Of a DNA stretch of 56,124 bases, positions 8,419 to 18,300 are shown in pieces. Both the position numbers and the translations under genes were made by a program. Source of the stretch: a virus. The stretch spans positions 1-56,124 of IMG/VR virus record IMGVR_UViG_3300047478_000286; one strand, given 5' to 3'. Every line of letters starts with the position of its first letter. The first letter of the stretch is position 1. The notes under the pieces are model-generated. The model made no database searches, was not told the DNA's origin, and saw nothing but the letters and a program-made list of their open reading frames with translations.

Positions 8419-10287
8419 ATGACACCACAAGAACTATGTAACCAAATACTTTTGCTGTCAGAAGAAAAGGCACAAAAGACCGTTGAAAAGTTAAATGAGC
8501 GTTACCGTGCAGGTAACGCCTCAATGCCAGATAGGCTTTATGACGCTTTACTTTTAAAGTTGTCAGAAAAGTTTCCAGACAATGAAGTGTTCGGCGAGAG
8601 AATCGTTGAATCAGATATTGGTATATTTGGCTCAAAAACAGTTCCATTGCCAGCGCGTATGCTTTCAACACAAAAGGCGTATAAAAAAGAAGAGATTGAA
8701 AAGTGGGCTGATGGAATTATCACTGTCGGCAGGGAATTCGGCATACATGATGTCTTCTTTAAAGTTACACCAAAGTTAGATGGGTTCGCCGCATATCATC
8801 AAAAGGGAAAGTTATACACTCGCGGAGATGGTAGAAACGGGACTGACATCTCATGGGTAGTTAATAGATTGTGTGACCATATTCGAATTGACGGCCCGGG
8901 CGAAATTGTGGTTGAGAAAGAATACTTTGAGAAACATCTTTCTGGCAAATATGAAAATACTCGCAATGTGATTGCCAGCTTTATTAAAGAAGGTGAACTA
9001 GAGCCTGAAATACTTGATGCAGCTTTGTCTGGTGCTATCGTGTTCAAGCCCTTTTCCGAACTAAATGGTTGGGGCGCATTCACTTATGAAGAGCTGTTGA
9101 GCCAGTTAGAGTTGATTTGGGAAACCAATAACACTTATGGCAACTATGACACAGACGGTTTGGTTATAGAAGTAACTTCTGACGCAATAAAGGCAAAAGT
9201 AGGTCACACAAATCACCATCATCGTTGGCAGATTGCCTTTAAAAAGAATACTGAATTCCACGATATTGAAGTAACCGACCTCGTTTGGCAAACCAGCAAG
9301 AATGGGCGGCTGACTCCGGTAGTGCTACTTACCCCAACAAAAATCAGCGGCGTTACTATTTCTCGCGCCACAGGTCATCATTACGGTAACGTAAAGAACA
9401 ACATGATTGAGAGAGGTGCGGTTGTTCGTGTATGTCGCAGTGGGCTTGTAATACCGTATATTGAAAGAGTTATTACTCCGGCAAAGCTATTTGTTACTCC
9501 AGGCTTCTGTCCAAGCTGCGCAGCCGACACCGAAATAGACGGCGACAACCTGCTATGTTCAAACGACCCAATAAGTTGCCCAGCGCAAGTAGAAGGTATG
9601 ATTGAGTTCTTTTTTCAAACTTTGGGTAATATTGATGGTTTCGGGCCAAAAGTGATTGAGCAAATTTGCGAAAAGTCCGGGGCAAGTAGTTTGTCTCACA
9701 TATACTCATTTAAGTTAAGCGATTTGAAAAGATGCGGCTTTGGAGAAAAAACCGCTTTGAATTTGTTCCAAGAGTTGTCCGGTAGCTTAAGCAGACCAAT
9801 CGAAGACTGGCGCTTCCTTGCTGCCTTCTCAATCCATAATGTCGGAAAAGGCGGTTGTGAACGTTTACTTCAAAAGCACAAGCTAGAAGATGTATTCGGC
9901 TTAACAATCGAAGACATAAAGAAAATCGACGGCTTCTCGGACAAAAAGGCTGAAAGTTTAGTTAGGTCATTGAAGAATATTAAATCGGAATTTGACAAGC
10001 TTTATGAGCTAGGTTTTAACTTACAAGAAACGCCTAGAGGGGAAATTAAGAAATACACCAAAATATACGGCAAGCAAATCGTATTCACTGGAAGTATGCA
10101 AACCGGCTCTAGGGAAGAAATGAAGAAAAAAGCAAAAGAGCTTGGTGCGATAGTTGGCGAATCGGTGTCGTCTAAGACAAATTTCCTAGTATGTGGGGCG
10201 AATGTTGGAGCAAACAAGACTAGCGCAGCCGAAAAGCATGGTGTAATGGTATTGACTGAATCCGAATGGCTAGAGTTAATAGCTTAA
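8419..10287 (+). CDS. ligA: NAD-dependent DNA ligase (LigA-like)
   Basis: 622 residues, close to bacterial LigA (about 670). In order: helical Ia-like region; nucleotidyltransferase domain with the adenylated lysine K119 in TPKLDGFAAYH and RGDGRNGTD; OB fold; four-cysteine zinc finger (CPSCAADTEIDGDNLLC then CPAQ, about 362-395); helix-hairpin-helix repeats (FGPKVIEQI, IDGFSDKKAESLVRSL); and a C-terminal BRCT domain (about 550-622). It seals nicks with NAD+, for example between Okazaki fragments. An NAD-type ligase is less common in phages than the ATP-type. All catalytic domains appear intact. Confidence 0.95.
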   Translation: MTPQELCNQILLLSEEKAQKTVEKLNERYRAGNASMPDRLYDALLLKLSEKFPDNEVFGERIVESDIGIFGSKTVPLPARMLSTQKAYKKEEIEKWADGIITVGREFGIHDVFFKVTPKLDGFAAYHQKGKLYTRGDGRNGTDISWVVNRLCDHIRIDGPGEIVVEKEYFEKHLSGKYENTRNVIASFIKEGELEPEILDAALSGAIVFKPFSELNGWGAFTYEELLSQLELIWETNNTYGNYDTDGLVIEVTSDAIKAKVGHTNHHHRWQIAFKKNTEFHDIEVTDLVWQTSKNGRLTPVVLLTPTKISGVTISRATGHHYGNVKNNMIERGAVVRVCRSGLVIPYIERVITPAKLFVTPGFCPSCAADTEIDGDNLLCSNDPISCPAQVEGMIEFFFQTLGNIDGFGPKVIEQICEKSGASSLSHIYSFKLSDLKRCGFGEKTALNLFQELSGSLSRPIEDWRFLAAFSIHNVGKGGCERLLQKHKLEDVFGLTIEDIKKIDGFSDKKAESLVRSLKNIKSEFDKLYELGFNLQETPRGEIKKYTKIYGKQIVFTGSMQTGSREEMKKKAKELGAIVGESVSSKTNFLVCGANVGANKTSAAEKHGVMVLTESEWLELIA

Positions 10288-10327
10288 GTGCGGTCTAAAA
10301 AGGCTATCATTGATCGGGTGGATGATG

Positions 10328-10369
10328 AAGTGATAATTTTGTAGCCATAAAAGCCAACAATTATCACTT
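10328..10369. repeat. 11-bp inverted repeat upstream of cobT-like gene
   Basis: AAGTGATAATT (10328-10338) and AATTATCACTT (10359-10369) are perfect complements 20 bases apart. The right arm abuts the TAATATATACAC promoter-like sequence, so it may be an operator or an mRNA hairpin. Confidence 0.7.
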
Positions 10370-10380
10370 AATATATACAC
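10369..10380 (+). promoter_or_regulatory. TAWAATATACAC-class promoter-like element
   Basis: TAATATATACAC, 28 bases before the cobT-like ATG, followed by ACTGATTAACAAAAC. The same core plus ACTAACAAAAC follows the element at 34550. Confidence 0.5.
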
Positions 10381-10407
10381 ACTGATTAACAAAACAAACG
10401 TGAGCAA

Positions 10408-11118
10408 ATGAACAAATTAATTAAAAAAGATGTTGAAGTGGTAAGAAAGTCTATTACCGCGCTTACTCAAATATTAGCAGAGAAAAAAATAAGAGTCACT
10501 CAGCAGGGTGAAGATGCTTTTGTTGAGTCAAGAGACGGTGTCCCTGTAAGAATCAATATACCGTATATTCCTGACAATATTTCAGAAACTCTTTTGGCGG
10601 CAATTAACGGGTTCTTAGACCACGAGGTTGCTCACGTTCTTTATACAGACTTTAACGCAACAATTAGACACAAAATCCCACCAAACAGCGGCATATACCA
10701 ACTTTACAACATACTGGAAGATGCCCGTATAGAACTACGGATGCAAGAGAAATTCAAAGGTTCTAAAACAAACCTAACAAAAGTTGGCAACTTTGTTCTG
10801 GATAGCGTATGGAAACCGGGATTTGATGCAGCTATGAAAGAAGGCAGCGAAGAGCGAATCTTTCTAGCTCTTCTTGGCCCAGCGTTGAGAGCTATGGCAG
10901 GTCAAGAAATGTTTGCCAATTTTATGGAAGATAAGTGGGTGCATATTAGTTCAACAATTGAAAAACTTTCGCCACTGAAATCCAGAATTGCAAAGATGCA
11001 AAGCACCGATGAAGTTTGTGCCATTGCTAAAGAAATGGCAAAGATACTGAGTCAAAAAGACGAGCCAAAAAAAGACGAAGAGGGTGATGGCGAAAATTCC
11101 AAAAAAGATAAGTCTTAA
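10408..11118 (+). CDS. cobT: CobT-like protein, N-terminal metallopeptidase-like part (frame interrupted)
   Basis: 236 residues up to an in-frame TAA (11116-11118). It contains LDHEVAHVLYTDF (HExxH, about 71-77) and NILEDARIELRM, a possible third metal ligand, as in the N-terminal region of CobT/VWA phage proteins. The same frame stays open after the TAA and runs through a Glu/Pro and Asp/Ser-rich acidic linker straight into the VWA domain at 11518. The reading frame therefore once was, or by readthrough still is, one protein of about 690 residues ending at 12477. CobT-like subunits partner MoxR/CobS ATPases. The stop could be a mutation, sequencing error or regulated recoding. Confidence 0.75.
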   Translation: MNKLIKKDVEVVRKSITALTQILAEKKIRVTQQGEDAFVESRDGVPVRINIPYIPDNISETLLAAINGFLDHEVAHVLYTDFNATIRHKIPPNSGIYQLYNILEDARIELRMQEKFKGSKTNLTKVGNFVLDSVWKPGFDAAMKEGSEERIFLALLGPALRAMAGQEMFANFMEDKWVHISSTIEKLSPLKSRIAKMQSTDEVCAIAKEMAKILSQKDEPKKDEEGDGENSKKDKS

Positions 11119-11211
11119 AAAGAAAAAGCAAAGTCAGAAAGCAGCAAAGGCAGCAAAAGCTCCGAAAAAAGCAAAAGCAAATCAGAAACCAAAGAAGAGC
11201 AGGAAAATGAT

Positions 11212-11280
11212 GAAGAGCCTGAAGAGCCTGAAGAGCCTGAAGAGCCTGAAGAGCCTGAAGAGCCTGAAGAGCCTGAAGAG
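11212..11280. repeat. 9-bp tandem repeat encoding Glu-Glu-Pro
   Basis: GAAGAGCCT occurs seven times in a row (11212-11274) plus a partial unit. In the cobT frame it encodes EEP repeats of an acidic linker, although it lies between the annotated halves. Confidence 0.9.
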
Positions 11281-11350
11281 AGTGACAATAGCGGCCCGGA
11301 AGAAGACGAAAGTGGAGAAAGCGAGGGCGATAATACCGATGATTCCGATT

Positions 11351-11410
11351 CTGATGACGACAGTGACGATGACGAAGGTTCTGATGACGACAGTGACGAT
11401 GACGAAGGTT
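11351..11410. repeat. 30-bp tandem repeat encoding an Asp/Ser-rich linker
   Basis: Two exact 30-base units (11351-11380 and 11381-11410), with a partial third. In the cobT frame they encode acidic SDDDSDDDEG-type sequence. Confidence 0.85.
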
Positions 11411-11517
11411 CTGATGACGGCGATTCTGATAACGACAGTGACGATGAAGAAAGCGGTGAAAAGAGCGAGAGCGAAGAGGGCTCGTTTGATATAGACAAGA
11501 TTGACAAAGGTGATTTT

Positions 11518-12477
11518 ATGGACGAATTCGCCAAATCAATTAAAGAGCTTTGCAGAAAAGAAAAAGTAGGGTCCGATTACACAATTTACACCACAGATAA
11601 TGACAGAGTTATCCCGTTCAAAACTAAAGGTATAGATGGGTTGGCGGATTTTGAGCAGAAGGTGTCTGGTGTTTCTGGTGTCCTCAAATACACTCTTGAG
11701 CGCCTAATTAAAGCGAAATCTGTTAGCAGAAGAATTGGCGGCAGAAAAAGTGGCTCAATAAACTCAGCGGCTCTGTATAGACTAAAAACGGAAGACTTTA
11801 GGGTTTTTAGACAAAAAGAGGAAAGCATTACCAATGACGTTGACGTAAGCTTGGTTGTAGATTGCTCTGGCTCAATGAGACATCAGGATAAAGTAAATGG
11901 CGAATATATAAGCAGAATAACTGTGGCAATGCAGTCAGCTTATGCCATGTGCGATGTGTTAACTAAACTAAATATCAACTGTGAAGTTATAGGTTTTACT
12001 ACAAACGCAAGCTTTGCCACAAGAGAGTCAGAGTCGCCAACTTACGGCTTTAGCAGATATGAGCCGCTGTATATGCCAATATTTAAAGAATTTGGCGAAA
12101 GGTTTTCTATTGAGCAAAAACAAAGAATTTATGAAATTCAGAGCAATATCATTGGCAGAGGTATACTTAGAAACAACGTTGACGGTGAATGTATCAGAAT
12201 AGCAGCTAAAAGATTAATATTCTTAGGCAAATCAAAGAAAAAAACAATGATAGTATTCTCAGACGGTAGGCCGGAAGCTTACGGTAGCGGCGCAGACCAG
12301 CACAGAGACCTCTTAAAAGCAGTTAAAGAAATCACCGCTTCGGGGATTAACTTAATAGGCATCGGAATAGGAGACAACGCGGTTAGAAACTATTACCCAA
12401 AATGCTCAGTCGTGAACAATATAGGCGAACTGCCTAATGTTTTACTGAAGGTTCTTTCTGACACGCTACTTAAGTAA
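11518..12477 (+). CDS. cobT: CobT-like protein, VWA-domain part
   Basis: 319 residues from ATG 11518, which has a good Shine-Dalgarno (AAAGGTGA, spacing 7) although the frame is open upstream as well. The VWA domain has a MIDAS signature LVVDCSGSM (about 113-121) and IVFSDGRPEAYG (about 246-257). VWA proteins of this type act with MoxR/CobS AAA+ ATPases, here the 13464 gene. It is in the same frame as the 10408 gene, separated by one stop and a 399-base acidic linker. It is either the downstream product of a split gene or the C-terminal half of a readthrough protein. Confidence 0.85.
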   Translation: MDEFAKSIKELCRKEKVGSDYTIYTTDNDRVIPFKTKGIDGLADFEQKVSGVSGVLKYTLERLIKAKSVSRRIGGRKSGSINSAALYRLKTEDFRVFRQKEESITNDVDVSLVVDCSGSMRHQDKVNGEYISRITVAMQSAYAMCDVLTKLNINCEVIGFTTNASFATRESESPTYGFSRYEPLYMPIFKEFGERFSIEQKQRIYEIQSNIIGRGILRNNVDGECIRIAAKRLIFLGKSKKKTMIVFSDGRPEAYGSGADQHRDLLKAVKEITASGINLIGIGIGDNAVRNYYPKCSVVNNIGELPNVLLKVLSDTLLK

Positions 12478-12491
12478 GTAACCGATTACTA
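12476..12491. promoter_or_regulatory. Dyad element, copy 4
   Basis: AAGTA-ACCGAT-TACTA. The cobT TAA stop (12475-12477) overlaps it, and the minus-strand HNH gene ends inside it. It probably belonged to the cobS leader before the HNH gene arrived. Confidence 0.45.
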
Positions 12492-13316
12492 AAATAATTC
12501 CGTAATTTGCATGTTATAATTTTCATTAAGCTGTTTTACCTTTTCCAGGTTTTTGTGGAAATTATATATCTTACCAAGCTCATCTATTGATGCGTCATTT
12601 TTTAAGCAGTTGGCTCTTCTTGAGGTTATTAATATATTACCCTTTACATAACCAAGAGAATTGTCAATGCGGTCAACGCTAACTGAATTAGGTTTATTTG
12701 CGCCAACATTGAATTGTATTTTCATGCCTAAAATCGGGCATGTTTCTGGTATGTCAATATCACTCTCTGTTAGGTTGAAATCTAAACCTTTTTTTGCAGC
12801 TCTAGTTTTTAAGGCTCTTAATAGGTATCTTTTTATGTTATTTTGTTTTGATTTTAAGGTGGATTGGCATGAACACTTTTTGCATTTATGCAAAACCCCC
12901 CCAACATATCTTTCAGAAGGGGTAAATTCAGATAGCGGCTTTGTTATCCCGCATATTGCACAGGTTTTTATATGAGGGCTTTCTTTGAAAAATTTTTTAC
13001 TAATTTTGCCTTTAAAAGGTATGTCGTTCCTTTTAAGTATATTAAACACCGTTGACCAGCAAATGTTTTCAGAATTCATTATCTCAACAATTGGCGTATT
13101 GTTTTTGTATTTCTCAATTACCGCTTTTTGGTCGCACCTCTTATTTGGTTTTTTGATTGGGGCGTTTTTTATAGAAACACCCCCAGCTTTGAGAATTCTA
13201 TACGTTCCGGTATATGAAAGCTCGAATTTTTTACCTATTTCTTCTATTGTTAGGGATGTTTCTAAATACATTTTTATAACATCTTGCCTTTCCTCAATTG
13301 TCGTGTGCTTTCTCAT
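12489..13316 (-). CDS. HNH homing endonuclease
   Basis: 275 residues, the only convincing minus-strand gene in the window. Two helix-turn-helix-like segments (TIEEIGKKFELSYTGTYRIL and a second near 55-95) precede a zinc-finger-like CAICG...CKKC region. The endonuclease core follows, with CPILGMKI then SVDRIDNSLGYVKGNILITS and RRANCLKNDAS. Such genes are mobile and cut cognate DNA lacking the insertion. It separates the cobT-like and cobS-like partners, which normally cooperate, and runs against all neighbours. Both support recent insertion. The exact target site is unknown. Confidence 0.85.
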   Translation of the reverse strand: MRKHTTIEERQDVIKMYLETSLTIEEIGKKFELSYTGTYRILKAGGVSIKNAPIKKPNKRCDQKAVIEKYKNNTPIVEIMNSENICWSTVFNILKRNDIPFKGKISKKFFKESPHIKTCAICGITKPLSEFTPSERYVGGVLHKCKKCSCQSTLKSKQNNIKRYLLRALKTRAAKKGLDFNLTESDIDIPETCPILGMKIQFNVGANKPNSVSVDRIDNSLGYVKGNILITSRRANCLKNDASIDELGKIYNFHKNLEKVKQLNENYNMQITELF

Positions 13317-13411
13317 TTTTTGCGTCTCAGCAGGTTAAATTAGTAATTATTTTATCATATTTAAAAATGAAGATAAACACAAAATAGCCAATCACACCCT
13401 GGAAATAGAAG

Positions 13412-13423
13412 TATAATATAAAC
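13412..13423 (+). promoter_or_regulatory. TATAATATAAAC promoter-like element
   Basis: A strong -10-like TATAAT with TATAAAC extension, 41 bases before the TTG start of the cobS-like gene. It resembles the TAWAATATACAC class. Confidence 0.5.
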
Positions 13424-13463
13424 ATATCAAACACTTAAACGAAAAAACAATTGGAGAAATGCT

Positions 13464-14744
13464 TTGAAAATAACATGCAAACTATGCGGAGACCTGATAC
13501 ATTCTGTGGAGTTACACCTCAGAGACGCTCATAAAGAAGTCGCCTTAAAAGAATACAAAGAAAGGTTTCCAGAAGCGCCATTGTTTTCTGAGAGAGCTAT
13601 TGAGCTAATGAAGGCTAAGCGAGACGCTATAGCTGTCGCTGAGCAACCCTCAAAGGCCGAAGCGTCAAAACGCACAACAAAAGATAAGTCATTACCTACT
13701 TATGACAAGTCTGGTAAAGTTGCATTAACTAGCGTTTTTGGCATCACACGTAAGTCTTCTTTTAAAGCTTGGCAATCAATGTCTGGAGATGACATCATGG
13801 TATCCAAGCTGGACGCTGAAGGTGAATTTTCCGACCTTATCCCAAAGCTGGACAAAAATTACGTATTCTTACCAGAGCTTGTAAAAAATGTAATGCTTGG
13901 TATCGAAATGAACATACCAACTTATCTTTGGGGACATGCTGGAACTGGTAAATCCTCATTGATTGAAAACGTTTGCGCCGTAACGAATCGTCGGTATATA
14001 CGAGTGCAGCACACAATGAACACCGAAGAGTCACACATTGTTGGTCAGATACTTGCGAACAAAGATGGCACTTATTTCGAACCAGGCCCTCTTGCAATAG
14101 CAATGAGAAATGGCTTTGTTTATAACGCCGACGAGTATGACTTCGCCCACGCATCGGTCTTAGCGATTTATCAAGCGGTCCTAGAGGGTAAGCCTTTAGT
14201 CATTAAGGAAGCCCCACCAGAATGGAGAGTTGTGCAGCCACATGAAAACTTCAGATTCTTGGCTACTGGAAACACTAACGGAAGCGGTGACGAAACTGGA
14301 CTGTATAGCGGAACGCAAATGGGCAACTCAGCTAACTATTCGCGCTTTGGCATAACACAGCACGTTGAATATATGCTGCCAAAACTTGAAATACAGGTTC
14401 TATGCTCACAAGTTGGGTTGCAAAAAGAGCACGCGAAAAGAATGGTAGATTTTGCTAAGGCCATTAGAGAAGCCTATAACAACTCCAAAATGACCACTCC
14501 AATCGGAACAAGGGAGTTGATTTACAGCGGAAAAGTTGGAATGGCAAAAGGATGTTGGGTTACTGGAATAAGACTTGCGTATATCAATAGGCTCGCTTCT
14601 GTGGATAGAGAAATTGCAAACGGTGTCGCTCAAAGAATATTTGATGAAGCAACCTATGTTCCCTCAAGTGACGATGAAGACGATGATACCGATGCAGTGA
14701 GTTCAATAACCCCAGTCGATGCAGATTTGGATATATTGTTTTAA
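13464..14744 (+). CDS. cobS: CobS-like MoxR-family AAA+ ATPase
   Basis: 426 residues, TTG start with GGAG seven bases upstream; the ATG at 13459 is out of frame and stops at once. The N-terminus has a C2H2-like finger, CKLCGDLIHSVELHLRDAH (about 4-22). The AAA+ domain has Walker A LWGHAGTGKSS (about 155-165), Walker B-like GFVYNADEYD, and ATGNTNGSGDETGLYSGT. The C-terminus is acidic. MoxR/CobS ATPases remodel targets with VWA partners, here the 11518 protein. Phages lack the cobalamin pathway, so metal chelation for B12 is unlikely and the real substrate is unknown. Confidence 0.88.
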   Translation: MKITCKLCGDLIHSVELHLRDAHKEVALKEYKERFPEAPLFSERAIELMKAKRDAIAVAEQPSKAEASKRTTKDKSLPTYDKSGKVALTSVFGITRKSSFKAWQSMSGDDIMVSKLDAEGEFSDLIPKLDKNYVFLPELVKNVMLGIEMNIPTYLWGHAGTGKSSLIENVCAVTNRRYIRVQHTMNTEESHIVGQILANKDGTYFEPGPLAIAMRNGFVYNADEYDFAHASVLAIYQAVLEGKPLVIKEAPPEWRVVQPHENFRFLATGNTNGSGDETGLYSGTQMGNSANYSRFGITQHVEYMLPKLEIQVLCSQVGLQKEHAKRMVDFAKAIREAYNNSKMTTPIGTRELIYSGKVGMAKGCWVTGIRLAYINRLASVDREIANGVAQRIFDEATYVPSSDDEDDDTDAVSSITPVDADLDILF

Positions 14745-14747
14745 ATT

Positions 14748-15332
14748 ATGGCAAATATTGGATGCTTCGGCTCTGTAATTTGCCATGACTCAGAAAGCGA
14801 CACTTGTAAGGCATGTCCGCAAGTGTCGCTTTGCGGTGAGCTTGTAGGCAAAAACTTTAAAGAAATATCGGACAGCCTTACTGACAAAGGTAAAAAGGCA
14901 AAAACAAAAGCCGTCAAGAAACAAATATCAAGCGGCACAATCACTGAATTTTCCCAAGCTGACTTAAAAAAAGCTGGCGAAAGAATTGCGCTAACAAAAT
15001 ACGAAATGGCGGCGATAGCAAAAACAGCAACAAAAAAAAGAATCAAAAGACACCTAGCGAGTTTAAAGCGCAAAGGTATTTCCGGGAGCTATGTCAGAAA
15101 TGTTCTTGTTAGTGGCAAAAACCCATTCCAAGAAGAGAAACCTGAACTGTTAAAATTAGCATGTGAAAATATGTTAACCAATAATCTAACATTAAACAAA
15201 ACCCAATTAGTTGAAACGCATGAAAGGAAGGGAAAGCAAAGAAAGACCGCTCTTGCCCAAGCTGACACTGCTATAAATGTATTACAAGAATTAAATGTTA
15301 TTAATAAATACCTTAATTTTACAGGTGTATAA
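14748..15332 (+). CDS. Hypothetical protein with N-terminal cysteine cluster
   Basis: Not recognised. 194 residues. Residues about 6-29 hold five cysteines (CFGSVICH, then CKACPQVSLC), suggesting a zinc or Fe-S site. The rest is basic and helical (KKAKTKAVKK, KTATKKRIKRHLASLKRKG), compatible with nucleic-acid binding. It starts three bases after the cobS-like gene, and its stop abuts the polymerase ATG (TAAATG), so it is translationally linked to both. A DNA- or RNA-binding accessory role is inferred. Confidence 0.65.
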   Translation: MANIGCFGSVICHDSESDTCKACPQVSLCGELVGKNFKEISDSLTDKGKKAKTKAVKKQISSGTITEFSQADLKKAGERIALTKYEMAAIAKTATKKRIKRHLASLKRKGISGSYVRNVLVSGKNPFQEEKPELLKLACENMLTNNLTLNKTQLVETHERKGKQRKTALAQADTAINVLQELNVINKYLNFTGV

Positions 15333-18300
15333 ATGAATTACTTTTACGTAGCCCGTTCTGACTTTTCTCTGGGGCAAAGTTTGCTGGGTCCAAAAAAGAT
15401 AGCTTATATAGCAAAGCGCGACAACGTTAAAACCGTTGCCTTGTGCGATACGATGACAATTTCCGGCATGACAGATTTTGTTTCCGCCTGTAACTCAGAA
15501 GGTATCAACTATATCATTGGCTGTAGGCTGTGCGTTGTTATGGACTTGGATTACAGAAAACCCAAACGCTCAGACTTGGCACTACCGAAACCCAATCCTG
15601 AATTCTACCCCAAAGTTTATGTAAAGAACGAGCAGGGCATGTTTGAGCTTATGCGCCTTCTTTCTTTAGCGAATAGCGATGAATCCGGCAGGTTTCATGA
15701 CAAAGCAAGAATCAATCTTAATGACCTGATTCAAGTCCTGAAAATTGGGAATCTGGCGTTCTCAACTGGGGATTTGGGTTCTGTTTTTATGGTAAGGGAA
15801 AAAGAATATAACTGGCAAACTATTATGAAATATATAGCCAGCGAAATTCCTCACGAGAATTTGTTTTGTGAGCTTTTTAACGCTGATAGCATACTCTATG
15901 CTAAGTATAATAAAAACGCGCTTGAGTGTGCTGTAGCTAACAATTTAAACATAATTACAAGCAACTTAACACTATACGATGAACAAGCGGACATGGTAGC
16001 TCTGGATGCGCTTTCTGCTATCGTTTCAAACAACAAAATCACAGACAGTTGGCGTAGTATTCAACAATTAAACTGCCTACATAGCAAATCCGACCCACAG
16101 ATGCACAAAGAATGTGGTGAGCTTTTTGCAAAACTTTGCGCAGACTACCCGCCATCGCTTGATTTAAGTTTGTCGAATCAAGCCTTGATAGACTCATGTA
16201 GCTACAAGTGGCAACAGCAACCAATATCTCTGCCAAAGATAGTCGCAGACGAAACAAAAGAGCTTGAAAGATTGGTGGTTGAGGGTTGGAAAAAAAGAAT
16301 CAAAAAACCAATTATGGGCTACAAGCCACCAGACGACCTGATTTACAAATACAAAGCAAGGTTACACTATGAACTTGGCACACTCAAGAAGCTTGGCTTT
16401 GAGCGTTACTTTATTCTAGTCAGCGATCTGGTCAGATGGTCAAAGCAAAATGGAATAATGGTAGGCCCTGCAAGGGGTAGTTGCGCTGGTTCTCTTGTTG
16501 CGTATCTGCTAGAAATTACAGACATTGACCCGATACGATTTAATCTTATTTTCGAACGTTTTATAAACCCTGAGCGACTAGATTTACCTGACGCTGACTT
16601 GGATTTTATGTCAACAAGACGAATGGAGGTAATTGACTATCTTATTGAAAAATATGGTAAAGAAAAAGTTGCAGGCATTTCAAACTATGGAACGCTAGCA
16701 TCAGCCTCAGCATTTAGAGATTGTGGCAGGGTTTTTAGTTTGACACCTGAGCAAATGGAGGCGACAAAATATGTCCCAAAAGAAAATGGAACGTCCTATG
16801 AATTAGAGGTCGCAGCGGAAGCTGTTCCCGAAATACAGGCGCTCAAAGAAGCGCACCCTAAAATATGGAGTATAGCTACGAAACTTGAGGGCGTTATGCG
16901 CTCACTAGGTAAACACGCAGCCGGAGTTGTTGTTGCGGACGAGCCTTTGGTAAATAGATGTGTTGTCGAATCGAGAGCTGGGGCACAGACGGTAAACTGG
17001 GACAGAATGAGTGTTGAAAGTTGGGGTTTGGTCAAGGTAGATATTTTAGGGCTAAACACATTAGATACTCTAAGAATAACCTTGGACTACATTAAAGAAA
17101 ACAGGGGTGAAGTTATTAATCTCTTGGACATACCATTGGGCGATGAAGAGACTATGGAAGCCTTTTCCAGAGCGCAAACAGTTGGTATTTTCCAATTGGA
17201 AAGTTCAAGTATGCGGTCAATCTTAAAGCGGCTAGCGAAGGGCGGCAGATTAACTTTTGACGATATATGCGCAACAACAAGTCTTAATCGCCCAGGCCCT
17301 CTTGAGTCTGGAATGTGCGAAGCTTACATTAAATGGCGACAAGGTATTGAAGACCCAGAGTATGCGCATCCAAGCATGATACCCGCGCTAGAATCAACTG
17401 GCGGAACTATGGTGTATCAAGAACAAACGATGCAAATAGTTAGAGACCTTGCCGGATTCTCGATGGCAGAAGCCGACCTTGTAAGAAAGGCGATTGGTAA
17501 AAAAGACCACGATAAAATGAAGAAAATCAAAGGCGGCTTCATTGAAGGTTGTATTAGAACCTCTCATATCACAGAAGCTCAGGCTGATAAGATATGGCAA
17601 GATATTGAAAAGAACGCCTCTTACCAGTTTAACTTAAGCCACGCCGTTAGCTATTCAGTTATTAGTTATTGGTGCGGTTATTTAAAAACACACTATGCGC
17701 CTGAATTCTTCGCAGCAACGCTAACAACGATTGACGATGAGGGTAAGCTGCAATCAATACTTTTTGACGCACAAAGGCATAAAATTAATGTAATGCCACC
17801 AGATATAAACATATCAAGTCACAAGTTTGTTATCCAGAAAAAAGATGAAGGTTATCAGCTTGTAGCTCCATTTAATAAACTTAAGGGTGTTTCCGACAAA
17901 ACAACGGCCGCAATTTTAGAGGCTAGAGAAAAAGTTGGTGGAAAGTTTAAAAGCATCAATCACTTACTGGAAAACGTGGCAAGAAGAAGTTGCAATGTAG
18001 GGCACGTTAAGGTCTTAGATACAGTTGGGGCTTTTGCGAATATAGAGCCTGGTCAATTACCAGTCAAACACCCAGATAGAATAAAAGACCAAATCGAGCT
18101 ACTGCCCGGTTTGATTAATGACTTGGTTAAGACAAGTAAAGTAACAAGTCTAAGTGACATAACTCTGCCAGCGAGTGCTCTGATAAGAGGTATCAGGAGT
18201 TGCGACAAATGCAGTTTAAAAGAATTGCAACATTGCATACCTGTCGCTGGCAACAAGATAACTTATATGGTAATTACTGACGCTCCAAACACTAGCGAAT

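Noticed and set aside
11212-11410. CRISPR-like repeats
   Set aside because: Units are 9 and 30 bases directly abutting with no spacers and are in-frame coding repeats.
11084-11494. 136-residue frame rich in Lys (KSLKSLKSLK)
   Set aside because: It is the +1 shadow of the cobT acidic linker; the EEP repeats in the cobT frame fit an acidic linker family feature, and the Lys version has no ribosome binding site.
11115-11534. Ser-rich minus-strand frame over the repeats
   Set aside because: Antisense mirror of the acidic repeats; repetitive composition keeps it open, no leader.
10408-12477. Alternative genetic code with TAA read as sense
   Set aside because: TAA is used as the normal terminator by most genes in the window, often at ATG-overlapping junctions; general reassignment is excluded.
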